Part shown: one piece after another, positions 1 to 7,894 of the stretch | How positions within the stretch are numbered: position 1 is the first letter of the stretch | How the letters are laid out: every line of letters begins with the position of its first letter | NCBI GenBank assembly: GCA_025455125.1 | Contig: JALONE010000002.1 | Coordinates: 1 to 28,036 of the forward strand | Origin: Bacteroidota bacterium | GTDB lineage: Bacteria > Bacteroidota > Ignavibacteria > UBA10030 | DNA: 28,036 nt | Reading direction: 5' to 3' | The notes under the pieces: generated by a model | What the model was told of the DNA's origin: nothing | Database searches by the model: none | The model's input: the letters and a program-made list of their open reading frames with translations, nothing else | Program-made: the position numbers and the translations under genes

Positions 1-6
1 GATCGG

Positions 7-34
7 AAGTCAAAACTCTTAAGTCAAAAGGGTT
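7..34. repeat. Degenerate 7-nt tandem array (AAGTCAA words)
   Basis: Four consecutive heptamers fit the pattern AAGTCAA or AASKSTT without a break in phase. The run is followed by GGCC. A closely similar run ending in the same TTGGCC occurs at 26574-26605, so this is a dispersed family and not chance. It lies upstream of the first gene in non-coding sequence. Copy number is small, so the call rests on the match to the second locus. Confidence 0.6.
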
Positions 35-86
35 GGCCGAAGCGCAAGACCACCACGAGATCTCACTGATTTACCGAGACGGAACC

Positions 87-123
87 TCTGTGATAATCTG
101 TGAAATCAGTGGTGAATCAGTTG
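87..123. repeat. Degenerate 9-11-nt word array (TCTGTGA words)
   Basis: TCTGTGA, TCTGTGA, TCAGTGG and TCAGTTG words begin 10, 9 and 11 nt apart in the leader of the first gene. They resemble the ATCCGTG words of the two 157-bp repeats at 7620 and 8829, which recur at 10-11 nt. The match is loose and a chance origin cannot be excluded for this copy alone. Confidence 0.4.
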
Positions 124-190
124 CCCGTCTCAATTCTTCAAAAACAGGCCCGACCATTATCCCAGGCCCGATTCCAGAGATTTGCCGCCT

Positions 191-2344
191 ATGACCTCCC
201 CCTATCGCCTCCCAGCACTCACCCTCGGCCTGGCGTCCATCGTCACCCAGACCATCCTGCTGCGAGAATTCCTGACCGTCTTCCAAGGCAACGAATTGGT
301 GCTCGGGATCCTGCTGGGTAATTGGCTGCTGTTGACCGGCATGGGAGCCGCGCTCGGCCGATTTGCGGTTCGTGGCCGGAACACGTCCATCGCCGGATCG
401 CTTTCCCTGCTTGCCTTGGCCCTCCTTCCTCTTCTCACGATCGTCTCGCTTCCACTTCTGCGTGCGTGGATCTTCTCTCCGGGCAGCATCATGGGCATCA
501 TGGAATGCTTGCTCGGCTCGTTTCTCCTTCTGCTTCCGTTCTGTCTCGTCGCCGGCGCATCCTTCGTTATCTGGACGAACGCCGCTTCGTACCACAACAC
601 AGAGAATCCGGTTACCGATGTCTACGCGCTCGAATCCCTCGGCAGTGTCGTCGGCGGGATCGGCTTCTCTCTCCCGCTGATCTTCTTCCTGACGGCGGTG
701 CAAGCCGCTCTTCTGCTGGGATCACTGATTCTTCTGACCGTGATCATCCATGGTCGTGTGACCTCGCAACGTCAATTCATCGTGCTCGGCGGTGTCGGCT
801 TGTTTCTGTTCGCCGCCCTGTTCTTCTGTGTGAATCTCGACCTGGCGCTCCGACAACTCCTCTTTCCCGGCCAGTCGATCGTCGCGTATCGCGACACGCC
901 GTACGGAAAGCTGACCGTCACGCGGCAGGAGGAACAGCTCAACGTGTTTGAGAACGACATCCTGCTCTGCTCGACCGGCGATCCCGTTGCACGTGAAGAG
1001 ATGGTGCACTTTGCGATGGTCCAACATCCCGAGCCTCATCGCGTCCTTCTCATTGGCGGGGGATTGTCGGGAGCGCCGATGGAGATCCTCAAATACGCTG
1101 TCCAGCGTGTCGACTACACCGAGATCGACCCGGAGGTCATCGCCGTCGGTCGCTCGATGACCCATGCGCTGTTCGATCCACGGATTTTCCCGATCGTCGC
1201 CGATGGACGGACCGTGGTTCGTAATGCGGGCGGAACATATGACGTCGTGCTCGTCAATGTTCCCGATCCTTCCACGGCGCAGCTGCATCGGTACTATTCG
1301 CGCGAGTTCGCTCAAGAGGTCCGTCGTGCGCTTCGGCCCGGAGGGGTCGTCGCTTTTTCCCTGAGTTCTTCCGGAGAGTATCATGGCACGGCGGCACGAC
1401 AGGTGTCATCGGTTCTGTATCGGACCTTGGGCAGTGTCTTCGCCCGCGTGCTGGTCGTTCCGGGGACGAGAAACTACTTCCTCGCATCGGACGGCATCCT
1501 GGGGTACGCGGTGACGCAAAGCATCGAGGAGCGGCAGATCCCGACGACATATGTCAACCGGGACTATGTCAATGACGACCAGCTTGCGCGGCGGGGAATG
1601 CAGATCGTTGCATCGCTTGACACGACGGCGATGTTCACCACTGATTTCAATCCCGTTGCGTATGCCCGTCAACTGGACCTGTGGGCAAGCATGGTCGGTT
1701 TTGATCCGCTTCTTATCATCGTTGTCGTGCTCGCGGGAACCGCTTTTCTGTTGAGCCGGCTGGATGCCGCACGGATCGGGATGTTCGCTGGCGGCTGTTC
1801 CGCGGCGGCTCTGCAATTCCTCATCCTGCTTTCATTTCAAATCATCTATGGCTACGTCTACCATGTGCTCGGTCTCTTGATCGCTGTGTTCATGGCAGGA
1901 TTGGCGCTCGGCGCTTGGTGGGGGCGCCGCTGGGCAACCGCACGAGGACGATTGAACTTTGCGGTCGTTCAGGCGGCGATCGCCGGTGCTGTGGTGCTTC
2001 TCGTTCCGCTGACGACAATGCTGGGTTCGTTTGACATTCCGATCATCCCCGGTGCATCGCTGCTTTCCCTTGAAACCGCGGTCATGGGACTTCTCGTCGG
2101 CATGCTGTTCTCGCTGGCATCGAGTCTTATCCACAACACATCGACTGCTGTCGCCGCGAGCCTCTATTCCGTCGACCTCATCGGGTCTGCGGTAGGCGCT
2201 CTCCTCGTCTCCGCGTTTCTCGTCCCCGCATTCGGCGTTCATCCGGTCGTGTATGGAATCGCGGGACTGATGGCCGCGAGCGCGATTCTGACGTTCATCG
2301 CGCTGCGACAGCCGGCGCATGCCGCCAGGGAGCGTGCAAGATGA
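191..2344 (+). CDS. Polytopic membrane protein with embedded spermidine-synthase-like domain
   Basis: 717 residues from the ATG; a TTG nine bases upstream is a less likely start. About seven hydrophobic helices (residues 1-220) are followed by a soluble aminopropyltransferase-type Rossmann domain (about 235-440) and roughly seven more helices to the end. The Rossmann part shows LLIGGGLSG, an acidic EIDPE and an ADGR motif, as in SpeE proteins. At the catalytic DxxD position the sequence is N356-V-P-D359-P, so the aminopropyltransfer aspartate is Asn. Membrane-embedded spermidine-synthase-like proteins form a known family of unclear substrate; polyamine synthesis should not be assumed. The stop overlaps the start of the next gene (ATGA), implying translational coupling with the radical SAM enzyme. 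I am confident of the family, not of the reaction. Confidence 0.85.
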   Translation: MTSPYRLPALTLGLASIVTQTILLREFLTVFQGNELVLGILLGNWLLLTGMGAALGRFAVRGRNTSIAGSLSLLALALLPLLTIVSLPLLRAWIFSPGSIMGIMECLLGSFLLLLPFCLVAGASFVIWTNAASYHNTENPVTDVYALESLGSVVGGIGFSLPLIFFLTAVQAALLLGSLILLTVIIHGRVTSQRQFIVLGGVGLFLFAALFFCVNLDLALRQLLFPGQSIVAYRDTPYGKLTVTRQEEQLNVFENDILLCSTGDPVAREEMVHFAMVQHPEPHRVLLIGGGLSGAPMEILKYAVQRVDYTEIDPEVIAVGRSMTHALFDPRIFPIVADGRTVVRNAGGTYDVVLVNVPDPSTAQLHRYYSREFAQEVRRALRPGGVVAFSLSSSGEYHGTAARQVSSVLYRTLGSVFARVLVVPGTRNYFLASDGILGYAVTQSIEERQIPTTYVNRDYVNDDQLARRGMQIVASLDTTAMFTTDFNPVAYARQLDLWASMVGFDPLLIIVVVLAGTAFLLSRLDAARIGMFAGGCSAAALQFLILLSFQIIYGYVYHVLGLLIAVFMAGLALGAWWGRRWATARGRLNFAVVQAAIAGAVVLLVPLTTMLGSFDIPIIPGASLLSLETAVMGLLVGMLFSLASSLIHNTSTAVAASLYSVDLIGSAVGALLVSAFLVPAFGVHPVVYGIAGLMAASAILTFIALRQPAHAARERAR

Positions 2345-3465
2345 AACAGCTTCAAGCATCCATTTCGTATTCACGCCGTACATTCGCGCGGAACTGCCTT
2401 CTCTGTGCCGGTGGGTTGGCGATGGGGTTTTCCACCCGACAGCGAACTGACCGACATATCAAGGAGGCGCTCTTCTATGAAAAGACCGCACACGGTCTGC
2501 AGTGCCGCAAGTGTCCGCATGAATGCGTGTTGGAAGAGGGTGAAACAGGGATCTGCCGGAACCGCGTCAATCGCGGCGGCGTCATGTACTCGACCGCGTA
2601 TGGCAATCCATGCGCCGTACATGTCGATCCAATCGAGAAGAAGCCGTTCTTCCATTTTCTGCCGGGCACGCGGGCGTATTCGATCGCCGCGGCTGGATGC
2701 AATCTCCGTTGCTTGAATTGTCAGAACTGGCAGATCTCTCAGGTGACTCCGGCGGAGACACTCAACGACGATCTGATGCCGAATGCGGTCGTCACGGAAT
2801 GCATCGCCGAGCGCTGTGAATCGATCGCGTACACGTATTCAGAACCAACGATGTTCTACGAGTATACGCTCGACACATCCGCGATCGCGCGCGAGCGGAA
2901 GATCAAGAACCTGCTGAAGTCCAGCGGGTACATCAACGATGCGCCGTTGCGGAAACTGTCCCGGACACTCGATGCGGCGAACATCGACCTGAAAGCGTAC
3001 GACGACGACATTTATCAGCGCCTGAGCGGCGCGCGACTTGCTCCGGTTCTGCACACCTTGAAGGTATTGAAGGAAGAAGGAGTGTGGCTGGAGATCACCA
3101 ACCTCGTGATCCCCCGCTGGACGGACGACATGGATCTCATCAAGCGGATGTGTGATTGGCTCGCATCCAACGGATTCACTGAGACGCCGCTTCACTTCTC
3201 GCGATTCATTCCTCTGTACAAGCTGACGCAGCTCCCACTGACCCCGGTCGCAGTGCTTGAACGCGCGCATGAGATCGCGCGGAAGGCGGGACTGCAGTAC
3301 GTCTACATTGGTAATGTCCCCGATCACGCGGCCGAGAGCACGTTCTGCCCTTCGTGCACGAAGGTCGTCATTGAGCGACGAGGATTCAGCATCCGATCCC
3401 GGCACATCACCGACGGACGGTGTGACCATTGCAAGCAGACAATCGCCGGCGTCTGGGGGACCTGA
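2341..3465 (+). CDS. AmmeMemoRadiSam-type radical SAM enzyme with Tat-like leader
   Basis: 374 residues. The radical SAM cluster motif CxxxCxxC is at C120, C124 and C127, in the typical GCNLRCLNCQNW context. An N-terminal cysteine set (CRKCPHEC, then GICR) and the DPIEKKPFFHFLPG block are characteristic of the AmmeMemoRadiSam (AmrS) family related to PflA. Two CxxC pairs near the C-terminus (CPSC, CDHC) form the usual rubredoxin-like zinc site. Residues 11-15 read SRRTF and are followed by a hydrophobic stretch, which looks like a twin-arginine export signal. The Memo and AMMECR1 partners are not in the window. The gene overlaps the upstream spermidine-synthase-like gene by four bases, so the two are probably made together. 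The substrate is unknown. Confidence 0.88.
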   Translation: MKQLQASISYSRRTFARNCLLCAGGLAMGFSTRQRTDRHIKEALFYEKTAHGLQCRKCPHECVLEEGETGICRNRVNRGGVMYSTAYGNPCAVHVDPIEKKPFFHFLPGTRAYSIAAAGCNLRCLNCQNWQISQVTPAETLNDDLMPNAVVTECIAERCESIAYTYSEPTMFYEYTLDTSAIARERKIKNLLKSSGYINDAPLRKLSRTLDAANIDLKAYDDDIYQRLSGARLAPVLHTLKVLKEEGVWLEITNLVIPRWTDDMDLIKRMCDWLASNGFTETPLHFSRFIPLYKLTQLPLTPVAVLERAHEIARKAGLQYVYIGNVPDHAAESTFCPSCTKVVIERRGFSIRSRHITDGRCDHCKQTIAGVWGT

Positions 3466-3472
3466 GGGTCGA

Positions 3473-3501
3473 TTGACTTTTCCCGGTCGATTCGTTATCT
3501 A
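3473..3501 (+). promoter_or_regulatory. Possible promoter, TTGACT-N17-TATCTA
   Basis: TTGACT at 3473-3478 and TATCTA at 3496-3501 are separated by 17 bases, just after the radical SAM gene and 40 bases before the next start. The -35 is good and the -10 is weak. It does not match the Bacteroidota TAnnTTTG box, so it is only a candidate. Confidence 0.28.
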
Positions 3502-3541
3502 AGAAAGAATCCCGACACGTGTTGCCGCACCGAGCCTCCTC

Positions 3542-4036
3542 ATGCCGTCATCGTCCTCATCAACGATCATGCATCACATTCTTCATGCAATACGCGACGC
3601 GCTGGATGGATTCCTCTTCCGCTTGCAGCAGCATGTCGCGCTGCGAGTCGCGATCGGCATCTTCGTGATCATCCTGATGTCGAATCTCGTTGCCCTCGTG
3701 GATCTTTTCCTTCGTCCGGAGATCCCGTACTTTGACACGCAGCATATCGTCGTCGGGTTGGTGACCGGTTCGGTGACCACGGTGTTGTTCGGGATGCTGT
3801 CGATCTATGTCGCAAGCATGAAGCGGGCGATGCGGGAGATCAAGACGTTGGAGGGATTGCTGCCAATCTGCAGCCGGTGCAACAAGATCCGGACGCCGGA
3901 CAATCGGTGGGATGTTCTGGAGAAGTTCATTCAGGAGCGCACGGAGGCGACCTTCACACACAGCCTTTGCCCTGAGTGCGCACGCGCGCTCTATCCGGAG
4001 ATGTATGCGGGGGATAAGCCGGGAGAACGGGGCTAG
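3542..4036 (+). CDS. Small membrane protein with C-x2-C-x29-C-x2-C module
   Basis: 164 residues. Two hydrophobic helices (about 35-55 and 68-92) anchor a cytosolic tail. The tail begins LEGLLPIC and holds cysteine pairs C110/C113 and C143/C146, with HSLCPEC around the second pair. The same module, with identical spacing and about half its residues identical, ends the propeller sensor at 20589-23213. This segment is often found at the end of PAS and response-regulator proteins; its cysteines suggest a zinc or other metal site. No catalytic domain is present. The gene has no clear Shine-Dalgarno and faces the histidine kinase tail to tail across 86 bases. The function is unknown; a membrane signalling or adaptor role is inference. 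Confidence 0.8.
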   Translation: MPSSSSSTIMHHILHAIRDALDGFLFRLQQHVALRVAIGIFVIILMSNLVALVDLFLRPEIPYFDTQHIVVGLVTGSVTTVLFGMLSIYVASMKRAMREIKTLEGLLPICSRCNKIRTPDNRWDVLEKFIQERTEATFTHSLCPECARALYPEMYAGDKPGERG

Positions 4037-4045
4037 AAGATCGGC

Positions 4046-4072
4046 ACGCAAAGAACGCCAAGGTACGAAGAT
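4046..4072. repeat. 9-nt word array (ACGCAAAGA family)
   Basis: ACGCAAAGA and ACGCCAAGG stand back to back, followed by the weaker TACGAAGAT, in the 86-base gap between two convergent genes. The same 9-nt family appears after the peptidase gene at 16833-16859. Nothing else is recognisable in this gap. Confidence 0.5.
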
Positions 4073-4122
4073 CGCTGGAGTGGCGGCTACGCGATCTGCT
4101 TGTAACGCAGTCTTCCCTCGGA

Positions 4123-6090
4123 TTACCGTAGCGCCCGTTTGACCGTTTCCGCAAGATGTGCGCTCCGGAAGGGCTTCTGGAGAATTTCCCGCACTCCTGA
4201 TTGCTCCAGCATCTCCCGATCGTCATGAAGCTGGTATCCCGTGATCAACACGACGGGACAGTCCGGTGAGATCCCCGTCACGTGCTTGGCGATCTCCAGG
4301 CCGCTCATCCCCGGCATGGTCAGGTCCGTGATCACCGCATCAAATTCGTACGGCGCTGCCCTGAACTCCCTGAGGGCTTCGTGCGGGTCGGAATGCATCC
4401 GCACTTCATACCCATGATCGATCAGCAGATCATGCGTCACCTGAAGCGCTTCCTGCTGGTCATCCACAAGAAGGATTCTCTTCGGCGTGCTCAGCGCTGG
4501 CTGCGCCTCATCCGATATCGCCGGCTCGGATACCTGATCGTCTTCTGCGAGCGGCAGAAAGACCGATACCGTGGTGCCCACCTCTGGCTTGCTGTCGACA
4601 CGGATCATCCCGCCATGGCTCGTCACGATCCCGTGCACCACGGCCAATCCCAATCCCGTTCCTTTTCCCGGCGTCTTCGTCGTGAAGAACGGTTCGAAAA
4701 TGCGCGGGAGGATCTCCGGCGGGATGCCGTGACCGCTATCCTCAACGCGGAGAACGACATACTTCCCGGACGCCAAGTCGGTCTCCCCATGCTTCACCGT
4801 ACCTACATCCTCCTTGACGCGAATGACACCGCCATCCGGCTCCATCGCCTGCGCGGCGTTCAGGCAGAGGTTCACGATGACCTGATGGATTTGCGCGTGG
4901 TCGACATAGATGGGAAGCGGGGCCGGATGGAACTCCGTCTCGATCCGGATGTGCGTGGGGATAAGCGACTGAACGATCCCGATCGCTTCCTGAGCGATCT
5001 GCTGCATCGGCGACGCCTGCCGCTCGGTCACCTGTCGCCGGCTGAACGTCAGCATTTGTTGTACCAGCAGGCGTGCCCGTTCCGCGCTGGCAAGGATCCG
5101 GTCGAAGTACTTCGCCAGCGGATTCTCCTCCCCGCCCTTGCGGAGACCGACCTCGGCATTCCCCATCACCGCGACGAGGATGTTGTTGAAGTCATGCGCG
5201 ATGCCGCCGGCCATCACGCCGAGGCTTTCCATCTTCTGAGACTGGAGCAATCGCCGTTCCAGATTCAGCCGTTCTTCTTCAGAGCGCTTTCGGTCGGCGA
5301 TCTCCTGCGCGAGGTTCTCGTTGATGTGCTGGAGATCCGCGGTCCGTTCCCGCACGCGGGCTTCAAGCTCCGCATTCGTGTTCCGCACCCGGTCCCGTTC
5401 GCGCGCAAGGTGGTGCGTGAGATAGAAATCACGACGACCGTTCTTTTCGCTCACGTAGGAGCTCATCATCCCGATGATATTCGCCGCGACGAGGAAGAAG
5501 GTGTTGCTCACCAGGACGTCGACAGGGATGCGCGTGAACAACGGAGTGGTGAGTTGATAGAGCAGAACGACGATCCAGCCGGCAACGCTCGCCAGAATGA
5601 AGCGCTGACGCGCGAGCGAATACCCGTACATAAAGACAAGGATCAATCCCGCGTAGTAGAGGAACGAGGTCGGCGGCGGCGTGAGCGCAGTCATAACGAT
5701 GAAGCCGCTGCCGGTCACAACAACCATTCCCATCATGAGCCAATGGATGTACCGCCATGCGCCACGAAGATGGGAAGCCAGCAGGACGAGGAGCGCACCC
5801 GGGCAAAGGATGGCGAATCGAATGAGCCACAGCACGTACTTGTGGGTCGATAGTAGATAGGCGTCGAGGATGCCGAACAGGCCGATCAGGATCGTGCCAG
5901 AGATGAGCACCAAGCGGATTGGAGGGATGGAACTCCGCTTGTACCATTCCAGGAATGGCTGTTCGAGCGACGCGTCCTTCCCCGTGAATGCGAGGGTGAA
6001 CGCGTGAACGGACATATGGGGTATGTCTGTCGGGTACGGCGTATCAACCTCCGGGCGTGGTGCAGCCCGATCTATGATTTTCGATTCCAT
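4123..6090 (-). CDS. Membrane hybrid sensor histidine kinase
   Basis: 655 residues. About six membrane helices (residues 60-215) are followed by a coiled coil (about 230-285), a HisKA domain with phospho-acceptor H299 (IAHDFNN), and an HATPase domain with an N box (NLCLNAAQ), a G1 box (DSGHGIP), a FEPFFTT segment and a GTGLGL G2 box. A receiver domain at the end has the phospho-acceptor D589 (ITDLTMPG) and the conserved Lys in LQKPF. The kinase should autophosphorylate H299 and pass phosphate to its own receiver and onward. There is no recognisable extracellular ligand domain, so the sensing signal is probably in the membrane. No partner regulator is adjacent on the same strand. A later Met at residue 26 is an alternative start; neither has a clear ribosome-binding site. 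Confidence 0.93.
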   Translation of the reverse strand: MESKIIDRAAPRPEVDTPYPTDIPHMSVHAFTLAFTGKDASLEQPFLEWYKRSSIPPIRLVLISGTILIGLFGILDAYLLSTHKYVLWLIRFAILCPGALLVLLASHLRGAWRYIHWLMMGMVVVTGSGFIVMTALTPPPTSFLYYAGLILVFMYGYSLARQRFILASVAGWIVVLLYQLTTPLFTRIPVDVLVSNTFFLVAANIIGMMSSYVSEKNGRRDFYLTHHLARERDRVRNTNAELEARVRERTADLQHINENLAQEIADRKRSEEERLNLERRLLQSQKMESLGVMAGGIAHDFNNILVAVMGNAEVGLRKGGEENPLAKYFDRILASAERARLLVQQMLTFSRRQVTERQASPMQQIAQEAIGIVQSLIPTHIRIETEFHPAPLPIYVDHAQIHQVIVNLCLNAAQAMEPDGGVIRVKEDVGTVKHGETDLASGKYVVLRVEDSGHGIPPEILPRIFEPFFTTKTPGKGTGLGLAVVHGIVTSHGGMIRVDSKPEVGTTVSVFLPLAEDDQVSEPAISDEAQPALSTPKRILLVDDQQEALQVTHDLLIDHGYEVRMHSDPHEALREFRAAPYEFDAVITDLTMPGMSGLEIAKHVTGISPDCPVVLITGYQLHDDREMLEQSGVREILQKPFRSAHLAETVKRALR

Positions 6091-6254
6091 CTGGAGGCGG
6101 TCAGTTGGAGTATGGGTGCTTGTTGAAGCGATTCAAGATACGGATTTGGAGAGAGAACGTGAAGGATTTCTTTCCTTTTGTAAGAGCATTCTAACGTGGT
6201 ATCGACTCGGATGTGAGATTCATCACCGATGAACCATCTTAATAAGAATTCTGT

Positions 6255-6260
6255 TATACT
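6255..6260 (+). promoter_or_regulatory. Possible -10 box (TATACT)
   Basis: TATACT, five of six matches to TATAAT, lies 41 bases before the GTG start of the hemerythrin gene in the divergent spacer 6091-6301. No convincing -35 is seen 17 bases upstream. If real, it may depend on an activator. The rest of this 211-base spacer shows nothing recognisable. Confidence 0.28.
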
Positions 6261-6301
6261 TCAGGAAGAGGAATCCCTCTGGCAGCGAAAGGAACATTGA
6301 C

Positions 6302-7033
6302 GTGAAACTCCTGACGGCCGATATGAAGTTGGCCGAGATCGTGCACTCAAACTATCTGCTTATTCCCGTCCTGAACCGGTTCGGCATCCGTCTCGGCTTC
6401 GGCGAGAAGACCGTCCGCACCGTCTGTAGTGAACGCCGCATCAACCTGGAGTTCTTCCTCGCCATCGTGAACGCGTTCAGCAACGAAGACTTCTTTCCGG
6501 AAGCTCGTCTCCGTACGGTGAACGTTTTGACGATCGTCGACTACCTTCGCACCACGCATGCCTACTACATCCACGCGCAGATCCCCCGCATCGAGCGGCT
6601 TCTCCGATCCCTCGCACGGAGCAAGACCCGCCGGACAAAGGGGGTGGTGCTCGCACAGCGTTTTTTCCAGGAGTACAAGCGGGAGCTGTTGGCGCACTTG
6701 AAGCGGGAGGAGGAGGTGACATTCCCTTACGTCGAGCAGGTGTACCGGCTGCACCGATCACGGCGGTCCCGCGGGAACAAGGATCTCCTCGCGCGGTACT
6801 CCATGCGGGCATACGAGGAGGAGCATGACAACGTCGACGAGAAACTCGACGACCTGAAGAACATCCTGATCAAGTATGTTTCGAGTGGACCGGACGATGA
6901 TACGCTGAACACCGTCATCTTCGAGCTCTTCCGCCTGGAACGGGATATCATCGACCACACACGGATCGAGGACACGATCCTTCGCCCGATCGTCGCCGAG
7001 ATGGAACAGGCCATCCAGCGCACCGCACGGTGA
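6302..7033 (+). CDS. ScdA_N/hemerythrin-domain regulator-like protein
   Basis: 243 residues. The GTG start is favoured by an AAAGGA eight bases upstream. Residues 1-60 resemble the DUF542/ScdA_N domain of RIC (YtfE/ScdA) iron-centre repair proteins (VLNRFGIRLGFGEKTV), but the usual double-cysteine motif is absent. The remainder is a helical hemerythrin-like bundle with His/Glu ligand candidates in THAYYIH, HLKREEE, EEEHD and DHTRIEDT, suited to a di-iron centre that could sense oxygen or nitric oxide. Four bases separate it from the LuxR-type gene. Hemerythrin/LuxR neighbours of this kind recur in Bacteroidota. A sensor for the downstream regulator is a reasonable inference; direct iron-repair activity is less likely without the cysteines. 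Confidence 0.82.
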   Translation: MKLLTADMKLAEIVHSNYLLIPVLNRFGIRLGFGEKTVRTVCSERRINLEFFLAIVNAFSNEDFFPEARLRTVNVLTIVDYLRTTHAYYIHAQIPRIERLLRSLARSKTRRTKGVVLAQRFFQEYKRELLAHLKREEEVTFPYVEQVYRLHRSRRSRGNKDLLARYSMRAYEEEHDNVDEKLDDLKNILIKYVSSGPDDDTLNTVIFELFRLERDIIDHTRIEDTILRPIVAEMEQAIQRTAR

Positions 7034-7037
7034 TCGC

Positions 7038-7607
7038 ATGTCCGCCAGCTCACGCATTCTTCTCGTCACGCCGAACCGGCTCGTCGGCATTGGATTGAAG
7101 AAGCTCCTGTTGGAGTACTTCTCACCGCTGGACGTGTCGATCGTTGCCGATCTCGGCGATGTTCCCGAACTTCGATCCTTCGATGTGGCATTTCTTTCTT
7201 CCGACTCCTACGTACTCTATCGCGATCGGTTCGCCGCCATTTCGACGACGCCCGTCATTCTTACGGAAGGAGCCGGCGTTTCAGAATCGCGCGAGGTCCC
7301 GTTGACGGTGAACGTGACGGGGACGGAATCCGAGATTGTGGAACAGGTGCAGCGGGGATTATCGGCCCACCGACCGGGCCGCGGTCACAGCAAGGCGGAA
7401 CATCTTTCAGCGCGCGAGGTTGGGGTGTTGCGACTCGTCGCCCGCGGTTACCTCAACAAGCAGATCGCCGACAAGCTCTCGATAAGTCTTCACACGGTCA
7501 TCTCCCACCGGAAGAACATCACCCGAAAACTCGGCATCAAGACGGTCTCGGGTCTCACCATCTACGCGTTGTTGAACGGCTTGGTCAGTTCGAAGGATGT
7601 GGGGTGA
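7038..7607 (+). CDS. LuxR-family transcription factor with degenerate receiver
   Basis: 189 residues. The C-terminal part (about 122-185) is a LuxR/FixJ helix-turn-helix with the typical LSAREVGVLRLVARG and KQIADKLSIS blocks. The N-terminal part has a receiver-like fold (RILLVTPNRLVGIGL), but the acidic pocket is replaced and the phospho-acceptor position in FDVAFLS is Ser54, not Asp. Activity is therefore unlikely to follow classical phosphorylation. The four-base gap to the hemerythrin gene suggests co-expression and perhaps direct contact with it. The target genes are unknown. Confidence 0.87.
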   Translation: MSASSRILLVTPNRLVGIGLKKLLLEYFSPLDVSIVADLGDVPELRSFDVAFLSSDSYVLYRDRFAAISTTPVILTEGAGVSESREVPLTVNVTGTESEIVEQVQRGLSAHRPGRGHSKAEHLSAREVGVLRLVARGYLNKQIADKLSISLHTVISHRKNITRKLGIKTVSGLTIYALLNGLVSSKDVG

Positions 7608-7619
7608 GAGAAACGGGTG

Positions 7620-7776
7620 CCAAGATCGCAAGAGACAAGAGCCAAACAAGAACCAATGGCCAACCCGCCAAGAGCCAATGGCGGTGTTATGAGCAGAGCA
7701 CACAAGGATACAAACTCAAATATCCATCCGTGCTTATCCGCTTTTCATCCGTGGCTATCCGTGTTCGTCTTAGAAC
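7620..7776. repeat. 157-bp direct repeat, copy 1
   Basis: This copy matches 8829-8985 over 157 bp in the same orientation, with about eight substitutions and no gaps (roughly 95% identity). The first part consists of CAA-containing words mostly 7 nt apart. It includes a hairpin, CCGCCA paired with TGGCGG at 7665-7684. The last part holds four ATCCG words 10-11 nt apart. No convincing protein is encoded. Together with the operator at 7804 it makes up the spacer between the LuxR gene and the lipoprotein gene. Confidence 0.93.
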
Positions 7777-7803
7777 GAAACAGAATACATTGAGCCTGGC
7801 TTA

Positions 7804-7823
7804 TGTGTGACCGATGTCACACA
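7804..7823. promoter_or_regulatory. Perfect Crp/Fnr-like palindrome
   Basis: Two exact 8-bp arms, TGTGTGAC and GTCACACA, flank CGAT. The core is TGTGA-N6-TCACA, the classic half-sites of the Crp/Fnr family. It lies 71 bases upstream of the DUF4382-like lipoprotein start. The same core, read in the other direction, occurs before the lipoprotein gene at 13189. The regulator is not in the window. Confidence 0.7.
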
Positions 7824-7894
7824 CAAAATTTCTCTCTGGGTGTTCTAGTTAGTGGCTGTCCAGAACATCCATCAACAACCAATTTGGAGTTTTC

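Noticed and set aside
71..2383. Several minus-strand open frames over the spermidine-synthase-like gene
   Set aside because: Low-complexity charged translations with no motif; the opposite strand encodes a complete membrane protein.
4282..5853. 523-codon open frame on the plus strand, antisense to the histidine kinase
   Set aside because: It lies wholly over a clear hybrid histidine kinase, and its Arg/His/Asp-rich translation has no recognisable domain; GC-rich codon bias opens this frame.
7604..7810. Small plus-strand frame through the first 157-bp repeat
   Set aside because: Its product is a translation of the word repeat, and the second copy is not open in the same way, so coding is unlikely.
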